From positions 1 through 45,916 of the forward strand of contig CADECX010000024.1 in NCBI GenBank assembly GCA_902825865.1: a stretch of DNA of 45,916 nucleotides. Direction: 5' to 3'. This document shows, one piece after another, positions 15,797 to 25,275 of the stretch. The stretch comes from an uncultured Alphaproteobacteria bacterium. GTDB lineage: Bacteria > Pseudomonadota > Alphaproteobacteria > Micropepsales > Micropepsaceae. Positions within the stretch are counted from its first letter, which is position 1, and every line of letters begins with the position of its first letter. The notes beneath the pieces were generated by a model. The model was not told the origin of the DNA. It ran no database searches and saw only the letters and a list, made by a program, of their open reading frames with translations. The translations under genes and the position numbers were made by a program.

Positions 15797-16693
15797 CTAG
15801 CGCAGCGCGCCGCTGTTCAGCCACCGCGCGCAATCAGGTCCCAATTCCGCGACGGCGCGTTTTTCGTAAGCCCCATTATCGTCCGCGCTCAACACGTCGC
15901 GCCAGCGGCCATTGACACCCTTGTTGATGAAGGTTTGCGCCCCACCGTCCCAGAAGGCGCCGCCCAGCGGAACCGATGCGGTGGCGTTCGCCTTCATGTA
16001 GTCGAAGCTGCAATGGTCGAGGATGTCGGGCCATTTGCTTTCGTCGATCGTCATGCCCAGGAAGGCGGCGATGCGCCTTATCTCGCCGGGCATGTCCTGT
16101 TTGAGATTTTCGAAATGCAGCAAAAGCACATTGGGCAGGGCGCGTATTTCCCACCAGGAGCGGATATTTTCCCAGAACGGCCAGAAGGGATGGCCGTCGC
16201 GGTCCATCCAATCCTGGAAATATTGCCGGATGGATTCCGGCGGCCGTTCGATGGGCGGGCCGACCCGGCCCGGCGTGTCGTTCAGCGCCTCGTACCAGGC
16301 CTGGTTGGCGTTGGCGTGATGGTTGTACATGCTCCACACCACATCGCGGCCGTCGCGGCCGATATAGATGTAGCGGGCCTTGGGCGAGAAGATCAGGGCA
16401 TCGACAGGCAGGTGTGTCTTGAGAAAACGCCGGTGGGTCTGTTTTTCGATTTCGGCCAGCTTGATGTGCTTGGGCGGCACCCGCAGGTCCAGCCAGGGCG
16501 ACATTTCGGCGACCGGCAATCCCGTTTGCCCATTGAAGATCAACTGGCTGACGATCTGCTGCACCCAGGTGGTGCCGGACTTGGCGTAAGTCGAGATGAT
16601 GATGTCGTCATCGCGGAAAGCGACATCGTTCCAGATGGTGGAATCGAAATGATGGCTGTGCATCTCCCTTGTCTTTTTCGGATATGCGTTCAT
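15797..16693 (-). CDS. PAPS-dependent sulfotransferase
   Basis: A 298-residue cytosolic-type sulfotransferase (Sulfotransfer_1). The PAPS 5'-phosphosulfate loop is STYAKSGTTWVQQI (Lys38-Trp43), the catalytic His is His94 in FLKTHLP, and the 3'-phosphate site is YIGRDGRDVVWSMYNHH with Ser121. The C-terminal loop residues usual in the family (such as the RKG motif) are not obvious. The enzyme transfers sulfate to a hydroxyl or amine of a small molecule. GAGGAG precedes its ATG. It is 51 bases downstream of the M81 peptidase on the same strand, probably one operon; acceptor unknown. Confidence 0.88.
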   Translation of the reverse strand: MNAYPKKTREMHSHHFDSTIWNDVAFRDDDIIISTYAKSGTTWVQQIVSQLIFNGQTGLPVAEMSPWLDLRVPPKHIKLAEIEKQTHRRFLKTHLPVDALIFSPKARYIYIGRDGRDVVWSMYNHHANANQAWYEALNDTPGRVGPPIERPPESIRQYFQDWMDRDGHPFWPFWENIRSWWEIRALPNVLLLHFENLKQDMPGEIRRIAAFLGMTIDESKWPDILDHCSFDYMKANATASVPLGGAFWDGGAQTFINKGVNGRWRDVLSADDNGAYEKRAVAELGPDCARWLNSGALR

Positions 16694-16744
16694 CAGCTCC
16701 TCGAATTTTCGCCCGCCGGACGATAACCACAGAAGTCAGGCAAG

Positions 16745-18229
16745 TCACCCTATGATGGTATCCAAGGGAAATACCGGGCGCCGCAGTTTTTGATAGGGCA
16801 GGCGGGCAAGGTCGGAGGTACAGGGCCCGCGGGTGCTGACGGTAAAACTGGCCGAGGCGATTTTGTCATAGGCGCGGCGATGGCCGACCGCCGCCTTGAT
16901 CCCGATCATGCTGAGACTTTCGGGATTGATCCCCTGACTGCGCCATTGGCCCAGATCCATGGGGGCGATGCGGCGGCTGATCAAGAGAATGGTAAGGCCG
17001 CGATGGCGCACCACGGCGCTGGGCCCCATATGAATGACGCGGCCCAGCACCACCATCTGGCTCTGCAGGTCCTCCAGTTCGAAATCGCCGTCACTGCGCG
17101 ACACCAGTTCGACCTCAAGCGTCACCGGCCCCAGATCCAGCCGGCTGCCTTTTCCGCCGATGGCGACTGTCATGCGTCCGCCGATGGCGAGGGATTGCAA
17201 CGCCGCCACCGCGGCGGCATCGGTGATCACCACACCCGCGCCCTTGACGTCATGCTTGATCAAGGCGCGCATCACATCGGTGCAATCGCCGGGTCCACCG
17301 CCGCCGATATTGTCCGCGGGCTCCACCAAAAGCACCGGGCCCTTTCCGTTCGGCACGAAATCGCGGATCACCGCGTCTATGTCATGCTCCTTGGGAATGC
17401 CCAGGGCGCGAACCTCCCAGGCCAGTTTGGCGAGTTCTTCCAGGCCCGCCTTGGCGGCGGCGTAATCGCCTTCGGTGATGATGCTGAAGGCCAGTCCCGC
17501 GTCCGGAACATCGGAATAGGAATAGCCGCCGACCACATTGACCGCCAGCACACCGGGAATATCGCGTTCCAAGCGGCGGGCCGCTTCTTCCAGGGCCGCC
17601 ATGCCGCCGTCTTTTGTGCCGGTGCCAGTGGGCGGCCAGACAATTCGTGTCACCAGCACATGCTGGCGGGGACGGATGCCGGTCTCCAAACAGCGCGCCA
17701 ACAACTCTGTCGCGCGCACCGCGCTTTCGAATGTGTCGTCGTGTGGACATTCCCGGTAACAGACCAACCCGTCCGACAAATCGCCCATTTTCTTTGTCAT
17801 GGTGCCGTGCAGGTCGAAGACGCCGAAAATCGGGAGTTTTTCCGCTCCGGGCAGGGCGCGAATGCGCTCCAGCAATTCACCGTCGGGATCGTCCAGTTCC
17901 GTGGTGACCATGGCGCCGTGCAGGGAGAGGAAAATCCCGTCCAAGCCGTTTTTGATCGCGTCCACCAGGACCGGCTTGATCTCATCCCAGAAAATCTCAA
18001 ACACCGCATGTTCGACCATGCCCGACGCGCCGCAGAGATAGTTGGCGGACGGGACCACCTCCCAGCCCTTCGCCTTGGCGGTGGTGAGAAATCCGTCCAC
18101 CTGGGAGCCGTCGCCGATCCGGTCCGCCAAGTCCTGGCCGCGATGGATCATGAAATCGCCCAGGCCGGTGCGGTCGTCGGTGAAGCTGTGGGTTTCGTGA
18201 AAAATTCCCGCCAGAAATATCTTCGTCAT
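16745..18229 (-). CDS. M81 family metallopeptidase (MlrC-like)
   Basis: The product of 494 residues opens with MTKIFLAGIFHETHSFTDDRTGL, as do MlrC proteins. Further family text is GIFLSLHGAMVTTELDDPDGELLERIR, FGVFDLHGTMTKKM, LLVEPADNIGGGGPGDCTDVMRALI and a C-terminal part VGHRRAYDKIASASFTVSTRGPC. MlrC is the zinc peptidase that finishes degradation of linearised microcystin in sphingomonads; relatives have unknown substrates, so the microcystin role must not be assumed. The frame extends to 18262; the ATG at 18229 has AAGAAG upstream and fits the family start. Divergent from the propeller-amidohydrolase gene. Confidence 0.87.
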   Translation of the reverse strand: MTKIFLAGIFHETHSFTDDRTGLGDFMIHRGQDLADRIGDGSQVDGFLTTAKAKGWEVVPSANYLCGASGMVEHAVFEIFWDEIKPVLVDAIKNGLDGIFLSLHGAMVTTELDDPDGELLERIRALPGAEKLPIFGVFDLHGTMTKKMGDLSDGLVCYRECPHDDTFESAVRATELLARCLETGIRPRQHVLVTRIVWPPTGTGTKDGGMAALEEAARRLERDIPGVLAVNVVGGYSYSDVPDAGLAFSIITEGDYAAAKAGLEELAKLAWEVRALGIPKEHDIDAVIRDFVPNGKGPVLLVEPADNIGGGGPGDCTDVMRALIKHDVKGAGVVITDAAAVAALQSLAIGGRMTVAIGGKGSRLDLGPVTLEVELVSRSDGDFELEDLQSQMVVLGRVIHMGPSAVVRHRGLTILLISRRIAPMDLGQWRSQGINPESLSMIGIKAAVGHRRAYDKIASASFTVSTRGPCTSDLARLPYQKLRRPVFPLDTIIG

Positions 18230-18333
18230 CTGAGCTTCTTGTTTTAAGTTGTTGATAAACAAAGATATCCGTGGATCTCAATTTGGCGGATTCAGCTCTT
18301 TCGCCGTGACCCCGGTTGCGCGCAAGATAAAGC

Positions 18334-18373
18334 AAAAAGGGGCCTGAAAAAGGGGCCCAGAATAAGGGGTCTG
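18334..18373 (+). repeat. three near-tandem repeats ending at the ribosome site
   Basis: Three consecutive units of 13-14 bases read AAAAAGGGGCCTG, AAAAAGGGGCCCAG and AATAAGGGGTCTG. Each carries an AAGGGG core like a ribosome-binding site, and the third sits just ahead of the GTG start at 18376. They lie in the intergenic region between divergent genes. They may be replication-slippage copies of a Shine-Dalgarno segment, or a regulator site. Confidence 0.6.
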
Positions 18374-18375
18374 GG

Positions 18376-21309
18376 GTGTATCGCACATTATTACCGCTGG
18401 CATTGGCGTTGCTGTTGGGTGGAACGGCACTGGGCGCCGATCCCAAGCCCGTTACCATTTCCGTCAATGAAGGCACGTCCATGTCGGTGGCGGTTTCGCC
18501 CGACGGCCAGACTTTGGCCATGGACCTGCAAGGCAGCATCTGGGTGCTGCCGGCTACCGGCGGTCAAGCCAAACGCATCACGGACATCTTCAACGACGCG
18601 CGCCAGCCGGTCTGGTCGCCCGACGGCAAGACCATCGCCTTCTTCGCCTATCGCGATGGCGGCTATGACCTGTGGGCGATCTCGCCCGACGGCGGCAACC
18701 AGCGGCAATTGACCAAGGGCGTGTTCGACGACCGCGAGCCGGTCTTCAGCCATGACGGCACCCGGATCGCTTTCTCGTCCGATCGCGGCAGCGCGCTGGG
18801 CAGCGACACCAATATCTTTGTGCTGGATCTGCGCAACGGCGAGATCCGCCAGCTCACCTCACATCCGGCCGAAGACATCATGCCGAGCTGGTCGCCCGAC
18901 GACCGGCAGATATCCTTCGCCTCGACCCGCGAGTTCGGCCAGGGCGTGTTTGTGGTGGACGCGGCGGGCGGCCCGGAGCGGCGTCTGTTTCAAACCACGG
19001 CGCGCATCGATGCCGCCGGCTGGGGCCCGGGCGGGCAGGTCGTAGCGCATGGCGTGGACGGCGTGAAGGGCTGGCTGCAGATCGACGGCAAGTCCATCAC
19101 CGGCGACGAGCATGTCTTTCCCTTCCGCCCCAGCTTCGCCTCGGCTACGGAATTTTTCTACACCGCCGACGGCAAGATCAAAAAACGCAACCTGAACGGC
19201 GCGGTTCAGACCGTTGCCTTTACCGCCATGCTTGAAGTGACGCCGGTGGATGGGACCTATACCCGCCACAAGCGCGACTTTACCGATCAGAAGCCGCGCA
19301 AGGCGCTGGGCATCGTAAGGCCGATGATATCACCCGACGGCAAGACCATCGCCTTTGCCGCCCTGGGTGATATTTATCTCATGCCGGTGGGCGGCAAGCC
19401 CCGCAACATCACCAACGATGCCGCCTTTGATGCCGATCCGGCCTGGTCGCCGGATGGCAGCCAGTTGGTCTATTCCTCCGACAAGGCGAGCGGGCTGTTG
19501 CAATTGTGGCTTCGGGATGTCGCCAGCGGCAGCGAACGCCAGATAACCCATCTTTCCACCCAGCCGATTTCTCCCGCCTTCTCGCCCGACGGCAAACGCA
19601 TCGCCTATCTGGATGTGGACGGCATGTGGCGGCGCTCCGGCGTTGCGACCTTGGAGGTGGCCACCGGCAAGATCACCCAGATCCATGCCTCGATTTTCGC
19701 GCCTGGGCCGCCGACCTGGTCGCCGGACGGCAAGCGCGTGGTGGTGACCATGGTGGCGCCTTACTCCGCCAAATACCGGGAAGGCACCAACCAGGTCCTG
19801 TCCATGGCCACCACGGGTCCGGCGATGGCCAGCGACGATCGCTGGTACGCGCCGTTCGCCAATCTTTCCATCGACAGCCGGGGATGGAATGGCCCGGTCT
19901 GGTCGCCCGACGGCACCCGCATGCTGGCCGTCTACGAAGGATATCTGACGGTGTTTCCGGTTTCGGCCATGGGCGAGCCGCTGGGGCCGCCGCGCCGCAT
20001 CACCAGCGAGATCGCCTATGCGCCGAGCTGGGCCGGCGACAGCCGCCACATTCTCTATCAGTCCAATGACAAGCTCAGGCTGCTGGACCTTGAAAGCGGC
20101 GAAGCGCGTACCGTGCCGCTGGACCTCACCTATCGGGTGCATGTGCCCAAGGGCCGCAGGGTCCTGCATGTCGGCAAGCTGGTGGACGGTGTTTCCAAAA
20201 CCGCTCGCACCGACATGGACATTGTGATCGACGGCAACCGCATCACCGCTGTCGAGCCGCATGTAAAGGGCCGCGCCGCCATCGAGGCGCCGGAACTGAC
20301 CGCCATGCCCGGCCTGATCGATTTTCATACCCATCGCCAAAGCGATTCCGGCGAACAACAGGGCCGAGCCTTCCTGGCCTTTGGCGTCACCACCATCCGC
20401 AGCCCTGGCCAATCGCCCTATGAAGCGGTGGAAGACCGCGAAGCCACCGATGCGGGCATTCGCGTGAGCCCGCGCATCTTCAACACCGGTCATCTGATGG
20501 AATGGCAGCGTGTCTACTATAAAATGGGCATTGCGATCTCCTCCAATGCCCATCTGGACATGGAGTTGGAGCGTTCGCGCATCCTGGGCTTCGACATGCT
20601 CAAAAGCTATGTCCGGATGCCGGATATCCAGCAGCGCAAGATCGTCGCGTTCGGCCATCGCATGGGCGTGCCGTCGTCCACCCACGAAGTCTATCCCTCC
20701 GCCTTCAACGGCATGGACAGTATGGAACATGTCGAAGGCACATCGCGGCGCGGCTATTCGCCCAAGATGACTTTGGGCCGCAGCTATGGCGATGTGTCCT
20801 CCATTCTGGGCGCGGCGCATATGACCATGACGCCGACCGTCAGTCCCCGCATGTACGACTATCTCGTGGCCCATCCCGAGATGCGCAGCGATCCGCGGCT
20901 GGCGCTGGAACCGCTCTGGCTGCAGGCGCAGATCCGCAGCGCGCCCGCACACCTGGATCAATCGGGCACCGCCAAGCTGGTGATGGATGTGCAGCGGGCA
21001 GGGGGACGCATTGTCGCCGGTACCGATCAGCCGGGTCCGATGTATATGCATGCCGAGCTTCTGGCCTACGTTCAGTTCGGCATGACGCCCTATGAAGCGC
21101 TGCGCAGCGCCACGGCGGTGCCCGCCGAGTTCCTGCGCCTGGATGCGGGTGTGATCGCGCCGGGAAAACTGGCCGACATTGTGCTGGTGGAGGGCGATCC
21201 GCTGCTGGATATCGCCAATGCCGGCAAGGTCAAGCGCGTGGTGATGAATGGCCGGATGTTCACCATCGAGGATTTGCTGTCGGGCAAGGCCAAGAATGCG
21301 CCGCGCTAG
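18376..21309 (+). CDS. exported TolB-propeller / amidohydrolase fusion protein
   Basis: A 977-residue two-domain protein. A signal peptide (LLPLALALLLGGTALGA) is followed by a long WD40/PD40 (TolB-like) propeller region, residues about 30-590, with many copies of WSPDGK-type blades (VWSPDGKTIAFFAY, SWSPDDRQISFAST, AWSPDGSQLVYSSD). An amidohydrolase TIM-barrel follows from about 610, with metal ligands His651 and His653 in GLIDFHTHRQ, later His and Asp sites in SMEHVEGTSRRG and AGTDQPGPMYMHAEL, and the closing VIAPGKLADIVLVEGDPL. Fusions of this kind are annotated as imidazolonepropionase- or prolidase-like secreted hydrolases. The start is GTG. Fifteen bases precede the next gene. Confidence 0.87.
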   Translation: MYRTLLPLALALLLGGTALGADPKPVTISVNEGTSMSVAVSPDGQTLAMDLQGSIWVLPATGGQAKRITDIFNDARQPVWSPDGKTIAFFAYRDGGYDLWAISPDGGNQRQLTKGVFDDREPVFSHDGTRIAFSSDRGSALGSDTNIFVLDLRNGEIRQLTSHPAEDIMPSWSPDDRQISFASTREFGQGVFVVDAAGGPERRLFQTTARIDAAGWGPGGQVVAHGVDGVKGWLQIDGKSITGDEHVFPFRPSFASATEFFYTADGKIKKRNLNGAVQTVAFTAMLEVTPVDGTYTRHKRDFTDQKPRKALGIVRPMISPDGKTIAFAALGDIYLMPVGGKPRNITNDAAFDADPAWSPDGSQLVYSSDKASGLLQLWLRDVASGSERQITHLSTQPISPAFSPDGKRIAYLDVDGMWRRSGVATLEVATGKITQIHASIFAPGPPTWSPDGKRVVVTMVAPYSAKYREGTNQVLSMATTGPAMASDDRWYAPFANLSIDSRGWNGPVWSPDGTRMLAVYEGYLTVFPVSAMGEPLGPPRRITSEIAYAPSWAGDSRHILYQSNDKLRLLDLESGEARTVPLDLTYRVHVPKGRRVLHVGKLVDGVSKTARTDMDIVIDGNRITAVEPHVKGRAAIEAPELTAMPGLIDFHTHRQSDSGEQQGRAFLAFGVTTIRSPGQSPYEAVEDREATDAGIRVSPRIFNTGHLMEWQRVYYKMGIAISSNAHLDMELERSRILGFDMLKSYVRMPDIQQRKIVAFGHRMGVPSSTHEVYPSAFNGMDSMEHVEGTSRRGYSPKMTLGRSYGDVSSILGAAHMTMTPTVSPRMYDYLVAHPEMRSDPRLALEPLWLQAQIRSAPAHLDQSGTAKLVMDVQRAGGRIVAGTDQPGPMYMHAELLAYVQFGMTPYEALRSATAVPAEFLRLDAGVIAPGKLADIVLVEGDPLLDIANAGKVKRVVMNGRMFTIEDLLSGKAKNAPR

Positions 21310-21324
21310 TGTGAGGGTAGGGTC

Positions 21325-23733
21325 ATGAGTAATATTTGCCGTACATTTTTCGCGGTTGTGTTGATTTGTACCGCGCCGGCCATGGCCGCCGCGCCCTCCG
21401 AAACTCTGTCCATGCCGGGCCTTACCCAGCCGGTCGAAATCATCAAGGACCGTTGGGGCATTTCCCATATCTACGCCAAGAACGAGACCGACCTGTTTTT
21501 CGCCCAGGGCTATAATGTGGCGCGCGACCGGCTGTTTCAGCTGGAAATCTGGCGGCGCCAGGCCACCGGCACGGTGGCGGAACTGCTGGGACCGCGCGAA
21601 CTGAAACGCGACATTGGCACCCGCCTGTTCATGTATCGCGGCGACATGAAAGTGGAGCTGGGCTGGTACCACCCCCGCAGCACCGCGATCATCGACTCCT
21701 TTGTCGCCGGTGTGAACGCCTATATCGCGCAGACCGAGCGCAACCCGGCGCTGCTGACTCCGGAATTCAAGATGCTGGGGACCAAGCCGGGCCGCTGGAC
21801 CCCCGCGGTGGTGGTTTCACGCTTCAACGGCCTGTTGGCGAACCTCAACGAGGAGCTGAACACCGCCCTGGCGGTACGCACGCTTGGGGCGGAGAAGGTC
21901 AAGTCGCTGGCCAGCTATCAGCCGCCCAACCCGGACCTCGCCATCGATCCGGCAATCGACCAAACGCTGCTGTCGAAGAATATTCTTGAGATGTACAACG
22001 TCTGGCGCACGCCCCTGAAATTCCAGCCTGGTGATCTGGCGCCGGAATATCGCAAGACGGCGTCCGGTGAGCCTTTGCAACGTTTTGCCTCCGCTCCCAC
22101 CCCGCAGGAAATGGCCGACCGCCGCGCCGATATGGGCAGCAACAATTGGGTGGTCAGCGGGCGGCTGACCGAAAGCGGCATGCCGATGGTGGTGAACGAT
22201 CCCCACCGCGTGCAGTTGGCGCCTTCGCTGCGTTATTGGGTGCATCTCAATGCCCCGGGCTGGAATGTGATCGGCGCGGGCGAGCCTGCAATCCCCGGCG
22301 TTTCCAACGGCCATAACGAGCATGGCGGCTGGGGCTACACCATCTATGGCGCCGATACCGAGGACCTTTACGTTTACGACACCAACCCCGCCGATCCGCT
22401 GCAATATAAATATGGCAGCGGCTGGGAAAAGATGAAGGTGGTGAGCGACAGCATTCCCGTGAAAGGCCGCGCGGCGGAAAAGGCGGAATACAAATTCACC
22501 CGCCACGGCCCGGTGGTGTTCGAAGACCGCGCCCATCGCAAGGCCTATGCGGTGCGGGCGGCCTGGCTGGAGCCGGGCAGTGCGCCCTATTTGGCCAGTT
22601 TGCGGATGGATCAGGCCAAGAGCTGGGAGGAGTTCCGCGACGCCATCAGCTATGCCCGCATTCCGTCGATGAATTTCGTCTGGGGCGATAGAGCTGGCAA
22701 TATCGGCTACAATGCCGGCGTCATCGCGCCCCGGCGGATGAATTTCAGCGGCCTGGTGCCGGTGCCCGGTGACGGGCGCTATGAGTGGAACGGCTTCCTG
22801 CCGATCAAGGATTTGCCGAATGTGCTCAACCCGGAAAAGGGTTTCTACAATACCTCCAATGACTATCAGATTCCGCTGGGCTATACGCATATGGAGGTGG
22901 TCCACCGGATATGGGCCGATCCCTATCGCGGCCGTGCTGTCGCCGAGGTGTTGGGCGCCTCCAAGAAATTCTCGGTCGCAGACATGATCGGGCTGCACAA
23001 CAATGACATTTCTCTGCCGGCGCGCAGCCTGGTGCCTTTGTTGCGCGACATCGCGATTTCCGATCCCGTCAGCCGACGCGCGGCCCAACGCCTGCTGCAG
23101 TGGAATTTCGTGCTGGACAAGGATTCGGTCGAAGCCGGCATTTATGAAATGTTTCAGCGCAATCTGATGGTCAATGTGACGAACACCATCGTTCCGCCCG
23201 CCGCGCGGGATTTTATCACGCCACCCATGACCCGGATTGTCGCGTCTCTCACCGCGCCCGATGGCAGCTTCGGCAGCGATCCGGTGGCGGGACGCAATGC
23301 GGTGCTGGTGAAAAGCCTTGACCAGGCGGTGGCCGAATTGAACAAGCGCTTCGGTGCCGACATGGAGAAATGGAACTTGGGCGCTTACCATTATGCCCGG
23401 ATATTCCATGCCATGAGCGATGCGCTGCGCCCCGAGCTGGAAGAGAAATTCAATGTCGGCCGCAGCCCGCGCGGCGGCGACGCCTATACCTTGACCGCGA
23501 CCGGCGGCACCGACAATCAGCCGACCGGCGGCTCGTTCAAGATCATCTCGGACACATCCGATTGGGACAATTCGGTGGGACTGAACAATCCGGGCCAGTC
23601 GGGCGACGTCAACGATCCCCACTACCGCGATCTGTACGAGCTTTGGGCGCGGGGAAAATATTTCCCGATCTTCTTCTCCCGTCCCAAAGTGGAGTCGGTG
23701 GCGGAAAAGGTGATCAACCTCACGCCGCGCTGA
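21325..23733 (+). CDS. penicillin acylase family Ntn-hydrolase, secreted
   Basis: An 802-residue precursor with signal peptide (about 1-22), alpha subunit, spacer and beta subunit typical of penicillin/acyl-homoserine-lactone acylases. Autocleavage would expose Ser272 as the N-terminal nucleophile (ADMG-SNNWVVSG). The oxyanion-region motif PAIPGVSNGHNEHGGWGYT and the N-terminal VEIIKDRWGISHIYAKNETDLFFAQGYNVARDRLFQLE are both intact. Family members cleave amide-linked acyl chains from beta-lactams, N-acyl-homoserine lactones or aculeacin. It follows the amidohydrolase fusion with GAGGGTAGGG before the ATG. Which amide it cuts is unknown; quorum quenching is one option. Confidence 0.9.
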   Translation: MSNICRTFFAVVLICTAPAMAAAPSETLSMPGLTQPVEIIKDRWGISHIYAKNETDLFFAQGYNVARDRLFQLEIWRRQATGTVAELLGPRELKRDIGTRLFMYRGDMKVELGWYHPRSTAIIDSFVAGVNAYIAQTERNPALLTPEFKMLGTKPGRWTPAVVVSRFNGLLANLNEELNTALAVRTLGAEKVKSLASYQPPNPDLAIDPAIDQTLLSKNILEMYNVWRTPLKFQPGDLAPEYRKTASGEPLQRFASAPTPQEMADRRADMGSNNWVVSGRLTESGMPMVVNDPHRVQLAPSLRYWVHLNAPGWNVIGAGEPAIPGVSNGHNEHGGWGYTIYGADTEDLYVYDTNPADPLQYKYGSGWEKMKVVSDSIPVKGRAAEKAEYKFTRHGPVVFEDRAHRKAYAVRAAWLEPGSAPYLASLRMDQAKSWEEFRDAISYARIPSMNFVWGDRAGNIGYNAGVIAPRRMNFSGLVPVPGDGRYEWNGFLPIKDLPNVLNPEKGFYNTSNDYQIPLGYTHMEVVHRIWADPYRGRAVAEVLGASKKFSVADMIGLHNNDISLPARSLVPLLRDIAISDPVSRRAAQRLLQWNFVLDKDSVEAGIYEMFQRNLMVNVTNTIVPPAARDFITPPMTRIVASLTAPDGSFGSDPVAGRNAVLVKSLDQAVAELNKRFGADMEKWNLGAYHYARIFHAMSDALRPELEEKFNVGRSPRGGDAYTLTATGGTDNQPTGGSFKIISDTSDWDNSVGLNNPGQSGDVNDPHYRDLYELWARGKYFPIFFSRPKVESVAEKVINLTPR

Positions 23734-25069
23734 TTGTCAGAAAAACGCCCGGTTCGGGACGCACCGTCATCATCATGACGGGGTGCGGCGAGGGCGTACT
23801 GGGCTGAAAGCGGATTTGCTGCAGCAATGTCGCCAGAAGGATCTGAGCCTGCATCATGGCGAAATCGGCGCCGACACAGACCCGGGGCCCGGCGCCGAAG
23901 GGCAAATATTGATACTTGTGCCTCGGTGCGCCGGTGGCCGCGTCGAACCTGGCGGGGAGGAATTCGTCGGGCCGCTCCCACAGCAGCTGGTGGCGATGCA
24001 GGGCCCAGATCGGCAGAAACAGAATGTCGTTGGGCTGCATCAGGCGGCCGCACAGCTCGTCTTGCGCCACGACCCGGCGCGCCAGGAGGCCCACGGGCGG
24101 ATAGAGCCGCATGGCTTCCTCCAGCACCTGACGCACCAGCGGCAGGGCGGCAAGGTCCGCCGGTCCGGCGGGCCGGCCGCCCAGCACGCCCCGCGCCTGC
24201 GCCCGCGCCTTGTCCTGTTCTTCGGGCGCATTCGCCAGAAGGTAAAGCGCCCATGACAAGGCCAAAGCGGTGGTCTCGTGGCCCGCGACAATGAAGAACT
24301 GCATATTGAAGACCAGTTCTTCGGGACTCATGCGCTGACCGGTCTCGGGGTCCTGGGCCTCGAGCATATGCGCCAGAAGGTCGTCGGCGGGCGATGCGGC
24401 CTGTTTGCGGCGGGCCTCGATGGCGGCGGCGACCATGCTGTGCATGGTGTGAACCGAGGAAGCCGCCAGCAATTCCCCGGGGCGGGGAAACCATGCCGGA
24501 AAACCCAGAAAGTCCAGCAGCGAGGCGCGTCCAGCCGTGCGGAAATAGCCGACGATCGCCTGGGCGAAGGTTTCGCTGTCGAAATGTTCGCGCCCGGACA
24601 AGGCCACGTCACAAATCACATCGAATGTTGCCGTCATCATCTGGCTGACCAGCTCGGCGCGACCGCATCCTTTAAGTCTTTCGCAGGTCCGTTCCGCCGT
24701 GGCGGTCATGGCGGGGGCCAAGGCCATCACATTGCGGTGGGTGAAGACCGGGGCCACCGCCTGGCGTTGCCATTTCCAATCCGCGCCTTCGGCATTGAAC
24801 AGGCTGTTGCCGATCGCGGGCCGCAGCATCCGCTTCATGATCTCGGATTTGGGGTAGTTGGCCAGCCTGTCCAGCATGACCTGTTTCATCCCCGCCGGAT
24901 CGGCCAGCATGTGCCAGCGCATCAGCATTTCCCCCGAAACAATCGGCTGGCGATAGGACAGAGAGGGAATGAGTTCGAGAACATTGCGCCGGGCTACCAG
25001 CGCCGTTTCCAGGCGACTCAGCCTTCGCCTGTGGATTGGCGCTCCGACGGGCACAAATGCATCAGCCAC
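23720..25069 (-). CDS. cytochrome P450
   Basis: A 449-residue soluble-type P450. The I-helix oxygen motif is FIVAGHETTALALSW, the K-helix ExxR is LEEAMRLYPP, the PERF-like site is FLPARF, and the haem loop is LPFGAGPRVCVGADFA with Cys398 as thiolate ligand. No N-terminal membrane helix is present. It needs external ferredoxin/reductase, not encoded here. The start is GTG; the last 14 bases overlap the 3' end of the convergent penicillin-acylase gene. P450 next to an acylase, amidohydrolase, M81 peptidase and sulfotransferase suggests processing of amide-containing small molecules, which is inference. Confidence 0.92.
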   Translation of the reverse strand: MADAFVPVGAPIHRRRLSRLETALVARRNVLELIPSLSYRQPIVSGEMLMRWHMLADPAGMKQVMLDRLANYPKSEIMKRMLRPAIGNSLFNAEGADWKWQRQAVAPVFTHRNVMALAPAMTATAERTCERLKGCGRAELVSQMMTATFDVICDVALSGREHFDSETFAQAIVGYFRTAGRASLLDFLGFPAWFPRPGELLAASSVHTMHSMVAAAIEARRKQAASPADDLLAHMLEAQDPETGQRMSPEELVFNMQFFIVAGHETTALALSWALYLLANAPEEQDKARAQARGVLGGRPAGPADLAALPLVRQVLEEAMRLYPPVGLLARRVVAQDELCGRLMQPNDILFLPIWALHRHQLLWERPDEFLPARFDAATGAPRHKYQYLPFGAGPRVCVGADFAMMQAQILLATLLQQIRFQPSTPSPHPVMMMTVRPEPGVFLTISAA

Positions 25070-25168
25070 GGCGCTCTCGCGGACATATCAAGCGGATCAA
25101 CGGTTTCTGCGCGCTTCCGGTCTTTTTGGCAATCGTCCCGTCTTGGTAAAGGAAGCGGTTCCCAGCCC

Positions 25169-25192
25169 TAACAAGCGAAATAACAAGCGAAA
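25169..25192. repeat. perfect tandem 12-base repeat
   Basis: Two back-to-back copies of TAACAAGCGAAA lie in the 206-base gap between the divergent P450 and HtrA-like genes. A TTGACA follows at 25198-25203, but no good -10 stands at the usual distance. It could be a regulator site read in tandem or a slippage duplication. Confidence 0.5.
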
Positions 25193-25275
25193 TCTGGTTG
25201 ACAATCATCAGCGCCAGCTTGCAGTCGCCCCGAAAGGTCTAATAGGCTCACCTGCGGCCTTCGGAAACAGTCGGT

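Noticed and set aside
19330..21672. 780-codon minus-strand frame opposite the amidohydrolase fusion
   Set aside because: His/Arg/Gly-rich composition and lack of any recognisable motif; it mirrors codon bias of the high-GC plus-strand gene.
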